Shown here: positions 1 to 5,077 of the stretch, one piece after another
Numbering within the stretch: the first letter of the stretch is position 1
Layout of the letters: each line of letters begins with the position of its first letter
Source of the DNA: JAAZMX01 sp035388025
GTDB lineage: Bacteria > Patescibacteriota > Patescibacteriia > UBA2196 > GWA2-42-15
Reading direction: 5' to 3'
NCBI GenBank assembly: GCA_035388025.1
Contig: DAOOPA010000046.1
Coordinates: 1 to 6,807 of the forward strand
DNA: 6,807 nt
The notes under the pieces: model-generated
Told to the model about the DNA's origin: nothing
The model's input: the letters and a program-made list of their open reading frames with translations, nothing else
Databases searched by the model: none
Program-made: the position numbers and the translations under genes

Positions 1-25
1 GTTACAGAGCATAGTGTTCTCAATC

Positions 26-625
26 CTAACCACCAATGGTTTTGTTATGTCTTTCATCTTGTTCCTCACTTCCTGTGATAATAGTTGTGTTTACCTTGCT
101 CAAAATTAATTTCGCTCTTTCCTCGGCTGATACCAGATATGGAACTCTTTCTACCTGAAAACCTTGCTCCAAGATAACCTCCTCGGTTATCTTGTGATAA
201 ACTAACGACTCCTCATAAGAAAAATGCTTGCGTGGCCAGCCGTCTTTGTGCATCTCTAGGGGAATCGGTTCGACTAAAAAAATAGTTTTGGATAAGTTAG
301 CTGCTTTTAATAGTTCATAAAATTCTCCTGGCACCTCCAAACCCAAAAATCTTCTTAGTACAATGGGGGCGAAAAATACCCTGTCGAAAAAAAGGATGTC
401 CCCTTCTTTTGTTAATGCGTCGTGGCATTGAGCTTCTTTCAGCCTTAAAAAAAGTTTGGTGAACTCTTCGGGATCTTTTCTCGGCGAATATTCCTCTCGG
501 CCTTTGATGTCATAGATGACCGGCACGATGCTTTGATAGGTTCTTTCGCCAAGTTTCCCGATTTCTCTTAGAATTGACGTTTTGCCTCCAGCCCAAGCGC
601 CCTCCAAGCTAATAATCTTCTTCAT
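26..625 (-). CDS. P-loop NTPase / kinase-like protein (AAA_28 type)
   Basis: A 199-residue protein with an N-terminal Walker A loop, GAWAGGKT at residues 9-16, directly after the first beta strand (KKIISLE). A second strand ending in FFDR (residues 79-82) fits the Walker B/DR position of nucleoside-kinase-like P-loop proteins. Residues 117-165 (LVEPIP, then WPRK, then a long helix and VERVP) match the layout of AAA_28 domains, which are related to NadR and thymidylate kinases; the WPRK segment may be a phosphate-binding lid. The substrate cannot be told from sequence. The last 20 or so residues are polar and look like a tail. The ATG at 625 is preceded by AAGGTG four bases upstream, the only plausible Shine-Dalgarno sequence in the window. 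It lies 44 bases downstream of the HD-domain gene on the same strand, so the two may be cotranscribed. No signal peptide or membrane segment is visible. Confidence 0.8.
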   Translation of the reverse strand: MKKIISLEGAWAGGKTSILREIGKLGERTYQSIVPVIYDIKGREEYSPRKDPEEFTKLFLRLKEAQCHDALTKEGDILFFDRVFFAPIVLRRFLGLEVPGEFYELLKAANLSKTIFLVEPIPLEMHKDGWPRKHFSYEESLVYHKITEEVILEQGFQVERVPYLVSAEERAKLILSKVNTTIITGSEEQDERHNKTIGG

Positions 626-668
626 CGCACACCTTCTTTCTTTTTTAGATTATGAAAGTACTTTTTAT

Positions 669-696
669 TTTATACTAAATCTTTGATTGATTTTAA
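669..696 (-). promoter_or_regulatory. Candidate promoter for the P-loop NTPase gene
   Basis: On the minus strand there is TTAAAA (691-696), a 16-base spacer and TATAAA (669-674). It overlaps the stop codon of the HD-domain gene and points at the ATG at 625. The -35 is weak and the region is AT-rich, so a chance match is possible. Confidence 0.35.
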
Positions 697-1215
697 TATT
701 AATTTTATGGCTTGGTACTTTTCTTGAGTCATCTTCCTAGATTCTTTCAAGGTGAGTTTACGTTTCCAGCCGTTGGTAATCTTTTTTTCCACCCAGGCGA
801 TTCTTTCCGCAAAAGGTACATTGGCGTCTCTATCATAAAAAAATAGTGGTAGGACATTAAAATGAGCCATGGCGTCAGCATTGATCAAAATCTCTGCTTC
901 AATGGTCTTCGGCTGGACACCATCTGCGCCTTTATGCGATCTTATGCAATAAAGAACATCATCAATTATTTTTTGGTTATATTTATATTTTATTAATATT
1001 TTTTTTGCCTCTTCGGCTCCAGTTTCTTCATGATTTTTGGGTCCGTATTTTATTCTGCCTATATCATGCAACAAGGCCGCTACTTCAACTACTTGCTTAT
1101 TGGCTCCATACTTTGTGGCTAGCCTTAGAGCATATTTTCTAACTGGCGCGATGTGATAATTCCAGTCAGGTTCTCCAGCTTCTTTCCTTACTATTTCTTC
1201 TATTTTTTTGGTCAT
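670..1215 (-). CDS. HD-domain phosphohydrolase
   Basis: A 181-residue protein carrying the metal-binding pattern of the HD superfamily: H21, the H50-D51 pair in AALLHDIGR, H62, H94 in IRSHKG and D114 in INADAMAH. These proteins hydrolyse phosphate esters, often of nucleotides, using one or two divalent metals; the substrate here is unknown. The protein looks cytosolic and the C-terminal third is lysine-rich. I place the start at the ATG at 1215 (MTKKIEEIV). A longer frame can begin at a TTG at 1236, but that adds residues encoded inside the hairpin of an IS200-like element end (1226-1246), so it is almost certainly not native. No Shine-Dalgarno sequence precedes the ATG. The IS remnant ends about 10 bases upstream, so the original promoter was probably displaced. 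The P-loop NTPase gene follows 44 bases downstream. Confidence 0.85.
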   Translation of the reverse strand: MTKKIEEIVRKEAGEPDWNYHIAPVRKYALRLATKYGANKQVVEVAALLHDIGRIKYGPKNHEETGAEEAKKILIKYKYNQKIIDDVLYCIRSHKGADGVQPKTIEAEILINADAMAHFNVLPLFFYDRDANVPFAERIAWVEKKITNGWKRKLTLKESRKMTQEKYQAIKLILKSIKDLV

Positions 1216-1225
1216 AAATGAATTA

Positions 1226-1246
1226 CCCCGCCGCAAGCGGACGGGG
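1226..1246 (-). repeat. IS200-like right-end hairpin
   Basis: On the plus strand CCCCGCCGC (1226-1234) and GCGG-A-CGGGG (1237-1246) pair around a 2-base AA loop with one bulged A; flanking TA pairs extend the stem. This is the imperfect, bulged hairpin typical of IS200/IS605 ends. It sits about 10 bases upstream of the HD-domain start codon. Confidence 0.7.
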
Positions 1247-1270
1247 TATCCATCCAGACTTAGACGGGTG

Positions 1271-1446
1271 TTAAAGTTTAAAGAGTCTTAGTTGTTTTAA
1301 TCGCTTAGTATGGTTTTTTGGGTCAAGACTTTGGTTTTGGATATATTTACGGATGACGGTGGCGGTGGCTTCCTTTGATACCTTACCTAAAACACCATGT
1401 GATAGCGTACTTTATACACACTATGTTGGGTAGTTGATATTTCCAT
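1271..1446 (-). pseudogene. IS200-family transposase TnpA, internally deleted
   Basis: From the ATG at 1446 the frame reads MEISTTQHSVYKVRYHMVF, closely resembling the N-terminus of IS200-type Y1 transposases (HSVY..xYH.VFVTKYR), and then meets a TAG at once. In another frame, from 1387 to the TAA at 1271, it reads GKVSKEATATVIRKYIQNQ and continues for 19 more residues, resembling the TnpA C-terminal region (TVG...TIRRYIENQ). The HUH motif and catalytic tyrosine helix, roughly 80-100 residues in a full protein, are missing. The junction lies around 1387-1390 and shifts the frame, so this is a deletion derivative and not a working gene. The assignment rests on remembered family motifs over short segments. 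Confidence 0.7.
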
Positions 1447-1471
1447 ACGCCCCTATCTTACCACCCAACCC

Positions 1472-1497
1472 ACCCCACCGCAAGCAGGGGGTGGGGT
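1472..1497 (-). repeat. IS200-like left-end hairpin
   Basis: On the plus strand ACCCCACC (1472-1479) pairs with GGTGGGGT (1490-1497) around a 10-base loop that contains GCAAGC. It resembles the right-end hairpin at 1226-1246 in sequence and orientation and lies 26 bases upstream of the tnpA remnant's start codon. Confidence 0.6.
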
Positions 1498-1542
1498 ATA
1501 CTAGAAAGTATTTAATTATATTAGCTTTTAACAATTAACGGT

Positions 1543-1603
1543 GCTGCTTTTTTTGTTTTTTGTCAATAGTAGATATGCACTACTGACAAAAGACAAAAAC
1601 AGC
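1543..1603. repeat. 61-bp near-palindrome
   Basis: The arms 1550-1570 and 1579-1599 match as inverted copies at 19 of 21 positions, with an 8-base loop (1571-1578). GCTG/CAGC extends both outer ends after a 3-base offset. On the minus strand the first arm (1599 to 1579) holds the T-rich tail of the terminator at 1600-1618, and GCTG at 1600-1603 belongs to both stems, so the two hairpins are mutually exclusive. It may be a small repeat element or the trace of an inverted duplication; its origin is unknown. Confidence 0.7.
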
Positions 1604-1618
1604 CCTAAAAATGGGCTG
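1586..1618 (-). terminator. Intrinsic terminator
   Basis: On the minus strand a perfect 6-bp stem CAGCCC/GGGCTG with loop ATTTTTA (1600-1618) is followed directly by TTTTTGTCTTTT (1599-1588). This is a standard Rho-independent terminator. It would end the candidate small RNA from the promoter at 1748-1775 and read-through from the AbiEii-type unit. Confidence 0.75.
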
Positions 1619-1741
1619 GCTGGGTGGTAGATACTGAATTTTTACTAATAGCAAATAAGAGGCAAAATAAAGAGTCTATTTTTTGCCTAATGATAAAGAA
1701 ACTTCTAGGATTAAGCCATGTTTTTGGCATATGATCACCTA
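1588..1741 (-). ncRNA. Candidate small RNA, about 150 nt
   Basis: The stretch between a strong promoter (1748-1775) and an intrinsic terminator (1586-1618) has no open frame of useful length. The predicted transcript begins near 1741. It contains a 5' hairpin, outer stem CTAGG/CCTAG (1738-1742 with 1705-1709) and inner stem GCCA/TGGC (1725-1728 with 1715-1718), then a second hairpin with arms AGGCAAAA/TTTTGCCT (within 1660-1688), then the terminator hairpin. I do not recognise a known RNA family. Alternatives are a leader of the HD-domain gene that is now cut off, or decayed mobile-element sequence. Promoter and terminator are seen; the RNA itself is inferred. Confidence 0.5.
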
Positions 1742-1747
1742 GGGGGT

Positions 1748-1775
1748 ATTATAGCACAAGCAATCACAAACTCAA
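1748..1775 (-). promoter_or_regulatory. Strong sigma70-type promoter inside the 3' end of the AbiEii-type gene
   Basis: On the minus strand: TTGAGT (1770-1775), a 16-base spacer ending in TGC, and a perfect TATAAT (1748-1753), giving an extended -10. The -35 lies in the last codons of the nucleotidyltransferase gene. Transcription would begin near 1741 and run into the candidate small RNA; the next protein gene is more than 500 bases away. Confidence 0.7.
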
Positions 1776-2378
1776 ACTAACCTGAATTAGGTATTCTTTA
1801 ATCTTCTTGTCAGCTACTATCATTCCTTTTAGAAACTCCACTTGTTCGCTATGATTAACATCTTTAAAATATGATAATGAAGCACGAAAATTTTTTTCGT
1901 TAAATTCCTTGCCAAAAATATCTTGCGCCCGCGCAGTAATTTTTTTGATCGGATAATGATCTTTGATGATAAAATACAAGTCCACATAATCCTTCCACTT
2001 CGCCCGCCGGCTAAGGGTATAGGCTTTCATAGCCGCGAGGGTCAACAAATCAGGCAGAGTGATAATCGTCTCAAATTTTTCTTTGGCCTTTACACCAAAA
2101 GGATAATACAAAAAAGTAAACTTGACGCCAGCAGCCACCACGGTATATTCATCCAGATCGTTAATCAAAGTTTTATCGATTTTAATCAGGGAAGCAAGTT
2201 GATTTTTGATTTTTAAATTACCAAATTTTTTATCAGTAAAAAGATCGAAATCAATCGAGTGCCGATGGCCAAGATGCAGGGCAATGGCCGTACCGCCGGC
2301 TAGATAAAAATTTTTGGCAAAAATTTTTACTGCTGGCAAGAGTTTTTGCTGTTTGGGGGTCAGGACTTCTTTATGCAT
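1764..2378 (-). CDS. AbiEii/AbiGii-type nucleotidyltransferase toxin
   Basis: A 204-residue protein with the nucleotidyltransferase signature FYLAGGTAIALHLGHRHS (residues 24-41) and the metal-binding pair D43/D45 in IDFDLFT. The later segment MKAYTLSRRAKWKDYVDLYF (117-136) carries the conserved R/K and KD..DLY positions of the AbiEii family. Family members act as toxins in type IV-like toxin-antitoxin and phage-abortive systems, and some transfer nucleotides to tRNA. This copy is the short form of about 200 residues, against about 300 for classical AbiEii. Its ATG overlaps the stop of the upstream small gene by 8 bases (2371-2378), implying coupled translation and a toxin-antitoxin pair. No Shine-Dalgarno sequence is visible. 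The stop is TGA at 1764-1766, and a promoter for the next transcript overlaps the 3' end. The target is unknown. Confidence 0.85.
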   Translation of the reverse strand: MHKEVLTPKQQKLLPAVKIFAKNFYLAGGTAIALHLGHRHSIDFDLFTDKKFGNLKIKNQLASLIKIDKTLINDLDEYTVVAAGVKFTFLYYPFGVKAKEKFETIITLPDLLTLAAMKAYTLSRRAKWKDYVDLYFIIKDHYPIKKITARAQDIFGKEFNEKNFRASLSYFKDVNHSEQVEFLKGMIVADKKIKEYLIQVSLSL

Positions 2379-2625
2379 ATTTTTTGAAATAAAGCTGAAA
2401 ATAGTTTTTTATCTCCGGGCGGTAATTACAACGCTTGCTTTTAATTTGCTTTTGGAAAATCCTAGCTGTTTCTCGGCGACCCAGAATAACCATCATTTTT
2501 TTAACATCATCAAGGTCGGCATAGTTTAAAACGGCTTCCACGATGGCACCGGGGGAAAGACATTCGTGGTTTTGAGTTGACCAGACAAGATAGGGTCTTT
2601 TTTGGATAAAGGATTTGAGTGTCAT
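2371..2625 (-). CDS. Small partner/antitoxin-like protein of the AbiEii-type unit
   Basis: An 84-residue protein starting MTLKSFIQKRPYLVWS. It has the look of the small domain often encoded before short AbiEii-type nucleotidyltransferases: an (R)PYLxW start, a central IVEAVLNYADLDDVKKMM segment and an IKNYFQLYF end. I recall this as a DUF6922-like pattern but cannot confirm it. It lacks an obvious winged-helix DNA-binding region of the AbiEi kind. It is basic, with no membrane segment. The stop codon overlaps the toxin start by 8 bases, which strongly suggests cotranscription and a functional pair. Its own promoter lies at 2656-2684, leaving a leader of about 25 bases without a Shine-Dalgarno sequence. 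The antitoxin role is inferred from gene order. Confidence 0.7.
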   Translation of the reverse strand: MTLKSFIQKRPYLVWSTQNHECLSPGAIVEAVLNYADLDDVKKMMVILGRRETARIFQKQIKSKRCNYRPEIKNYFQLYFKKYA

Positions 2626-2655
2626 AAAGTCTAATAATGACTATTTATATCTTTA

Positions 2656-2684
2656 ATTTTAGCATAAATACCCAAAAAAGACAA
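2656..2684 (-). promoter_or_regulatory. Promoter of the AbiEii-type unit
   Basis: On the minus strand: TTGTCT (2679-2684), a 17-base spacer ending in TGC, and TAAAAT (2656-2661), an extended -10. It lies between the hydrogenase stop codon and the ATG at 2625, so the toxin-antitoxin unit can be transcribed on its own. No terminator was seen after the hydrogenase gene, so read-through is also possible. Confidence 0.6.
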
Positions 2685-2700
2685 TGTTTTAGGGCTTGAT

Positions 2701-4617
2701 TTATTTTTCTTTATATCCTCGTCTCTCCCCTATCTGGTAGCGGCAATGAAAAAGTTCTTCAATCAAATGTTCGTCGCCTTTCAGAAAATCACAATAAACC
2801 TTTAGCATATCTTGGTTGGCATGAGCGGAGTGAATCGGCAATTTTTGATCCACGGTGTAGAGCGCGGCCGCGCGCTTTTGCCGAATGGCGGAATTGGTCG
2901 GCACTGGCTGGCCGCCGCCGCCGATACAACCACCAGGGCAAGCCATGATCTCCACATAATCATAATGGGCTTTTTTGTTTTGGATCGCGGTTAATAATTT
3001 CCGGGCATTGTTAAGGCCATTGGTCACCGCGACTTTTAATTTTACGCCGGCTAATTTGACTGTGGCTTCTTTGATGCCGCGATCGCCGCGCACGGCTTTG
3101 AATTCCAGATGTTTATTGCCAAGCTCAGTTTTAATATTTTGACATTGATTTTCCCCGCCAAGAATTATTTTATCCAGATCAGCATCCGTCTTTTTTAAGC
3201 TCAAAAAATATTCGGCGGTGCGCAGGGCGGATTCCATCACCCCGCCGGAAGCGCCATAAATGACAGCGGCCCCAGACGAAGTACCCAAGGGACTATTCAT
3301 GGCAATCGGCTCGATGGTTTTCAAATCAATTTTGTGACGTTGTAAAAGATAGGCATATTCCCGAGTGGTCAAGACATAATCAACCGCGGGCAAGCCATTG
3401 GACAGTTGATGACGCTCCAAACTAATCTCTTGTTTTTTGGCTGTGCAAGGCATAACTGAAACAACGATAATATTTTCTGGTTTAACTTTTTTAATTTTGG
3501 CCCAATATGATTTGATTAGAGCCCCAGAAATAATTTCGGGCGAACGAGTGGTGGTCAGATGAGAAATAAATTCGGGGAAATAAAACTCCGCGAAACGGAC
3601 CCAGCCGGGACAGCAGGAAGTGATCATGGGATGGGGCTTGCCGGATTCTAGCCAGTGAATTAATTCACGCGCTTCTTCATAGGTGGTGAAATCAGCGCCG
3701 ACCGTGACATCAAAAGCGGCATCAAAACCAACCTTGCGCAAGCTGGCGGCCAATTGGCCGGTAACGACTTGGCCGTAAGGCAGACCGAATTCTTCACCAA
3801 TGCTGACGCGAATAGATGGAGCGATTTGGCCGACAATTATTTTGCCGAGTTTCTTTTTATTTTTTAATAATTCCTCAACTTTTGGCCAATGAGGCACGCC
3901 CTGGATAGCGCCAACCGGACAATGCACGATGCACTGGCCGCAGTTGACGCAATCTTTTTTTTCATCAGCGGTCGGCTGGGTCCGGGTCTCAAAACCTTTG
4001 CCAACAGTCTCATAAAAATCAACAGTTTGATGATTGCGGCAAACTTCGGTACAGATACCGCAATCAATACATTTTGTACTGTCAAATTCCAGATAACCGG
4101 AGTGCATTAAGGCGATTTGTTCTTGACGGAAACTCAGTTCTTTGGCTTGGGGAAAATTTTTAGCCATTTTTTTTTGTTTGGCTTTGATGGCTTTGGAATC
4201 AAGCGCGCCGATCCGCCAGATAGGACTTTTGCTCTTGCGATCCTGAAAACTAGCCAAGTTCAAACCATACTGCTCAGCAAAATTTTTCAAGGCGCAATTG
4301 TGCTCTTGGATGCAGTTGCCACATTTCTCAATATGCGCGGCGTAAATCAATTCCAGGTTGGTGCGCCGGGCGCGTTTGACCTCGTCGGTATTGGTTTTGA
4401 TGATTAAACCTGACTCGGCCGGAGTAGAACAAGAGGTAACTAGTCCTTTGTCTTTTACTTCTACTAAACAAACCCGACAACGGCCCTGAACGTCTAGATC
4501 CGGATGTTTGCAGAGCGTGGGAATAAAAATCTTATTTCTTTGACAAACAGCCAAAATAGTTTCACCGGGAGTGAAGGGATATGATTTATTATTAATAATT
4601 AAGGAGTTTTTGGACAT
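2701..4617 (-). CDS. hydA: [FeFe] hydrogenase large subunit, NADH/ferredoxin-linked type
   Basis: A 638-residue cytosolic enzyme for reversible H2 formation from protons. Domains in order: a plant-type 2Fe-2S domain (C36, C47, C50, C63); a His-Cys3 4Fe-4S site (H95, C99, C102, C108); two ferredoxin clusters (C183-C186-C189-C193 and C223-C226-C229-C233); and the H-cluster domain. The H-cluster motifs are complete: TSCCPGW (333-339; C335 is the expected proton relay and C336 a ligand), MPCTAKKQE (389-397; C391) and EIMACPGGCIGGGGQP (556-571; C560 and C564). The small-subunit-like helical end follows (residues 580-625). Length and layout match HndD/HydA enzymes that work with NuoE/NuoF-like partners. 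A NuoF-like gene lies upstream, separated only by an inserted four-helix-bundle gene. The ATG at 4617 has no Shine-Dalgarno sequence. No frameshift or missing ligand was seen, so it should be active if HydEFG maturases are encoded elsewhere. Confidence 0.96.
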   Translation of the reverse strand: MSKNSLIINNKSYPFTPGETILAVCQRNKIFIPTLCKHPDLDVQGRCRVCLVEVKDKGLVTSCSTPAESGLIIKTNTDEVKRARRTNLELIYAAHIEKCGNCIQEHNCALKNFAEQYGLNLASFQDRKSKSPIWRIGALDSKAIKAKQKKMAKNFPQAKELSFRQEQIALMHSGYLEFDSTKCIDCGICTEVCRNHQTVDFYETVGKGFETRTQPTADEKKDCVNCGQCIVHCPVGAIQGVPHWPKVEELLKNKKKLGKIIVGQIAPSIRVSIGEEFGLPYGQVVTGQLAASLRKVGFDAAFDVTVGADFTTYEEARELIHWLESGKPHPMITSCCPGWVRFAEFYFPEFISHLTTTRSPEIISGALIKSYWAKIKKVKPENIIVVSVMPCTAKKQEISLERHQLSNGLPAVDYVLTTREYAYLLQRHKIDLKTIEPIAMNSPLGTSSGAAVIYGASGGVMESALRTAEYFLSLKKTDADLDKIILGGENQCQNIKTELGNKHLEFKAVRGDRGIKEATVKLAGVKLKVAVTNGLNNARKLLTAIQNKKAHYDYVEIMACPGGCIGGGGQPVPTNSAIRQKRAAALYTVDQKLPIHSAHANQDMLKVYCDFLKGDEHLIEELFHCRYQIGERRGYKEK

Positions 4618-4631
4618 TAGATTATTTATTG

Positions 4632-4661
4632 ATGAATTAACGAATTGCCGATTAACGAATT
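4632..4661. repeat. Paired 11-bp repeat, left flank of the four-helix-bundle gene
   Basis: ATTAACGAATT occurs at 4636-4646 and again at 4651-4661, a 15-base period. ATTATTTATT also occurs twice around it (4621-4630 and 4659-4668). The stretch ATGAATTAACGAATT (4632-4646) reappears as its reverse complement on the other side of the gene (5051-5065) with 14 of 15 bases matching. Confidence 0.65.
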
Positions 4662-4663
4662 AT

Positions 4664-5050
4664 TTATTTCTTAAAATTTCCTTGGGTGCGACATTTCTCA
4701 AGATAGACTATCAGGCCGCCAATCTGGCTGGCTAATTCTTCCGATTCTTTATTGATTTTATTAAATTGCTCCTGGGTAATATAATTAATAACTAAAGCAA
4801 TATAAAGTTGATTTCTTACCTCGCCAATTGAGCCCTTGGCGATTTTAAGAAATCTAATAAACTCATTATTGTTGTTTTTCTCAAAACCTTCAACTATATT
4901 TGAGCTGGTTGATATTATAGCTCTCCTAATTTGATCTCTTAAAGAAAAATCTTTACTGAATTTGGGTTGTGAAGTCAAATCATAAATAGTCTTTGTTATT
5001 TTCAAAGAATTTTTCCAGATTGGTAAATCCTCAAATTTAGTAATCTTCAT
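4664..5050 (-). CDS. Four-helix-bundle protein (S23/IVS-encoded family)
   Basis: A 128-residue protein with the family's hallmark segments: FEDLPIWKNSLK (residues 6-17), FSLRDQIRRAIISTSSNIVEG (35-55), EFIRFLKIAKGSIGEVRNQL (63-82) and the last helix ending GGLIVYLEK (111-119). The family was first found in proteins encoded by intervening sequences in 23S rRNA genes and is related to the Avd accessory protein of diversity-generating retroelements. No retroelement or rRNA is seen here, and the function of solo copies is unknown. It is all-helical and probably pentameric, from known structures. It sits between the NuoF-like stop codon (5076) and the hydrogenase start (4617) in the same direction. 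Paired repeats in inverted orientation flank it, suggesting insertion as a unit. No Shine-Dalgarno sequence precedes the ATG at 5050. Confidence 0.92.
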   Translation of the reverse strand: MKITKFEDLPIWKNSLKITKTIYDLTSQPKFSKDFSLRDQIRRAIISTSSNIVEGFEKNNNNEFIRFLKIAKGSIGEVRNQLYIALVINYITQEQFNKINKESEELASQIGGLIVYLEKCRTQGNFKK

Positions 5051-5077
5051 AATCCGTTAATTCATAATTTGTTAATT
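5051..5077. repeat. Paired 12-bp repeat, right flank of the four-helix-bundle gene
   Basis: AATCCGTTAATT (5051-5062) is followed by AATTTGTTAATT (5066-5077), again with a 15-base period. These are inverted relatives of the pair at 4636-4661. The stop codon of the NuoF-like gene (5076-5078) falls at the edge of this repeat. Confidence 0.65.

Larger units (their letters stand above)
1225..1498 (-). mobile_element. Miniature remnant of an IS200/IS605-family element
   Basis: About 275 bases bounded by two related hairpins in the same orientation, as expected for IS200/IS605 ends, which are subterminal hairpins and not inverted repeats. Both hairpins share the core CCGCAAGC. Between them lies a tnpA reduced by an internal deletion to its two termini. 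The left end (promoter side of tnpA) is near 1498 and the right end near 1225. The exact cleavage sites cannot be set without related copies. The element could still be moved by a full-length TnpA acting in trans, as known for other short IS200-type derivatives, but that is inference. Confidence 0.7.

Noticed and set aside
1216..1236. N-terminal extension of the HD-domain protein from a TTG at 1236
   Set aside because: It begins inside the IS200-like hairpin; the ATG at 1215 gives a normal N-terminus.
1923..2216. Open frames on the plus strand opposite the nucleotidyltransferase
   Set aside because: They are antisense to a gene with clear family motifs and show no recognisable protein pattern or upstream signals.
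3864..4407. Several open frames overlapping the hydrogenase ferredoxin region on both strands
   Set aside because: They arise from the codon pattern of the hydrogenase gene; the other-frame peptides have no family features.
4664..5050. Diversity-generating retroelement, because of the Avd-like four-helix protein
   Set aside because: No reverse transcriptase, template repeat or variable repeat was found; the protein matches the general S23 family.
4636..5077. CRISPR-like array, because of repeats with regular spacing
   Set aside because: Only two short copies on each side, 3-4 bases between copies, in opposite orientations and with a gene between; no spacer structure.
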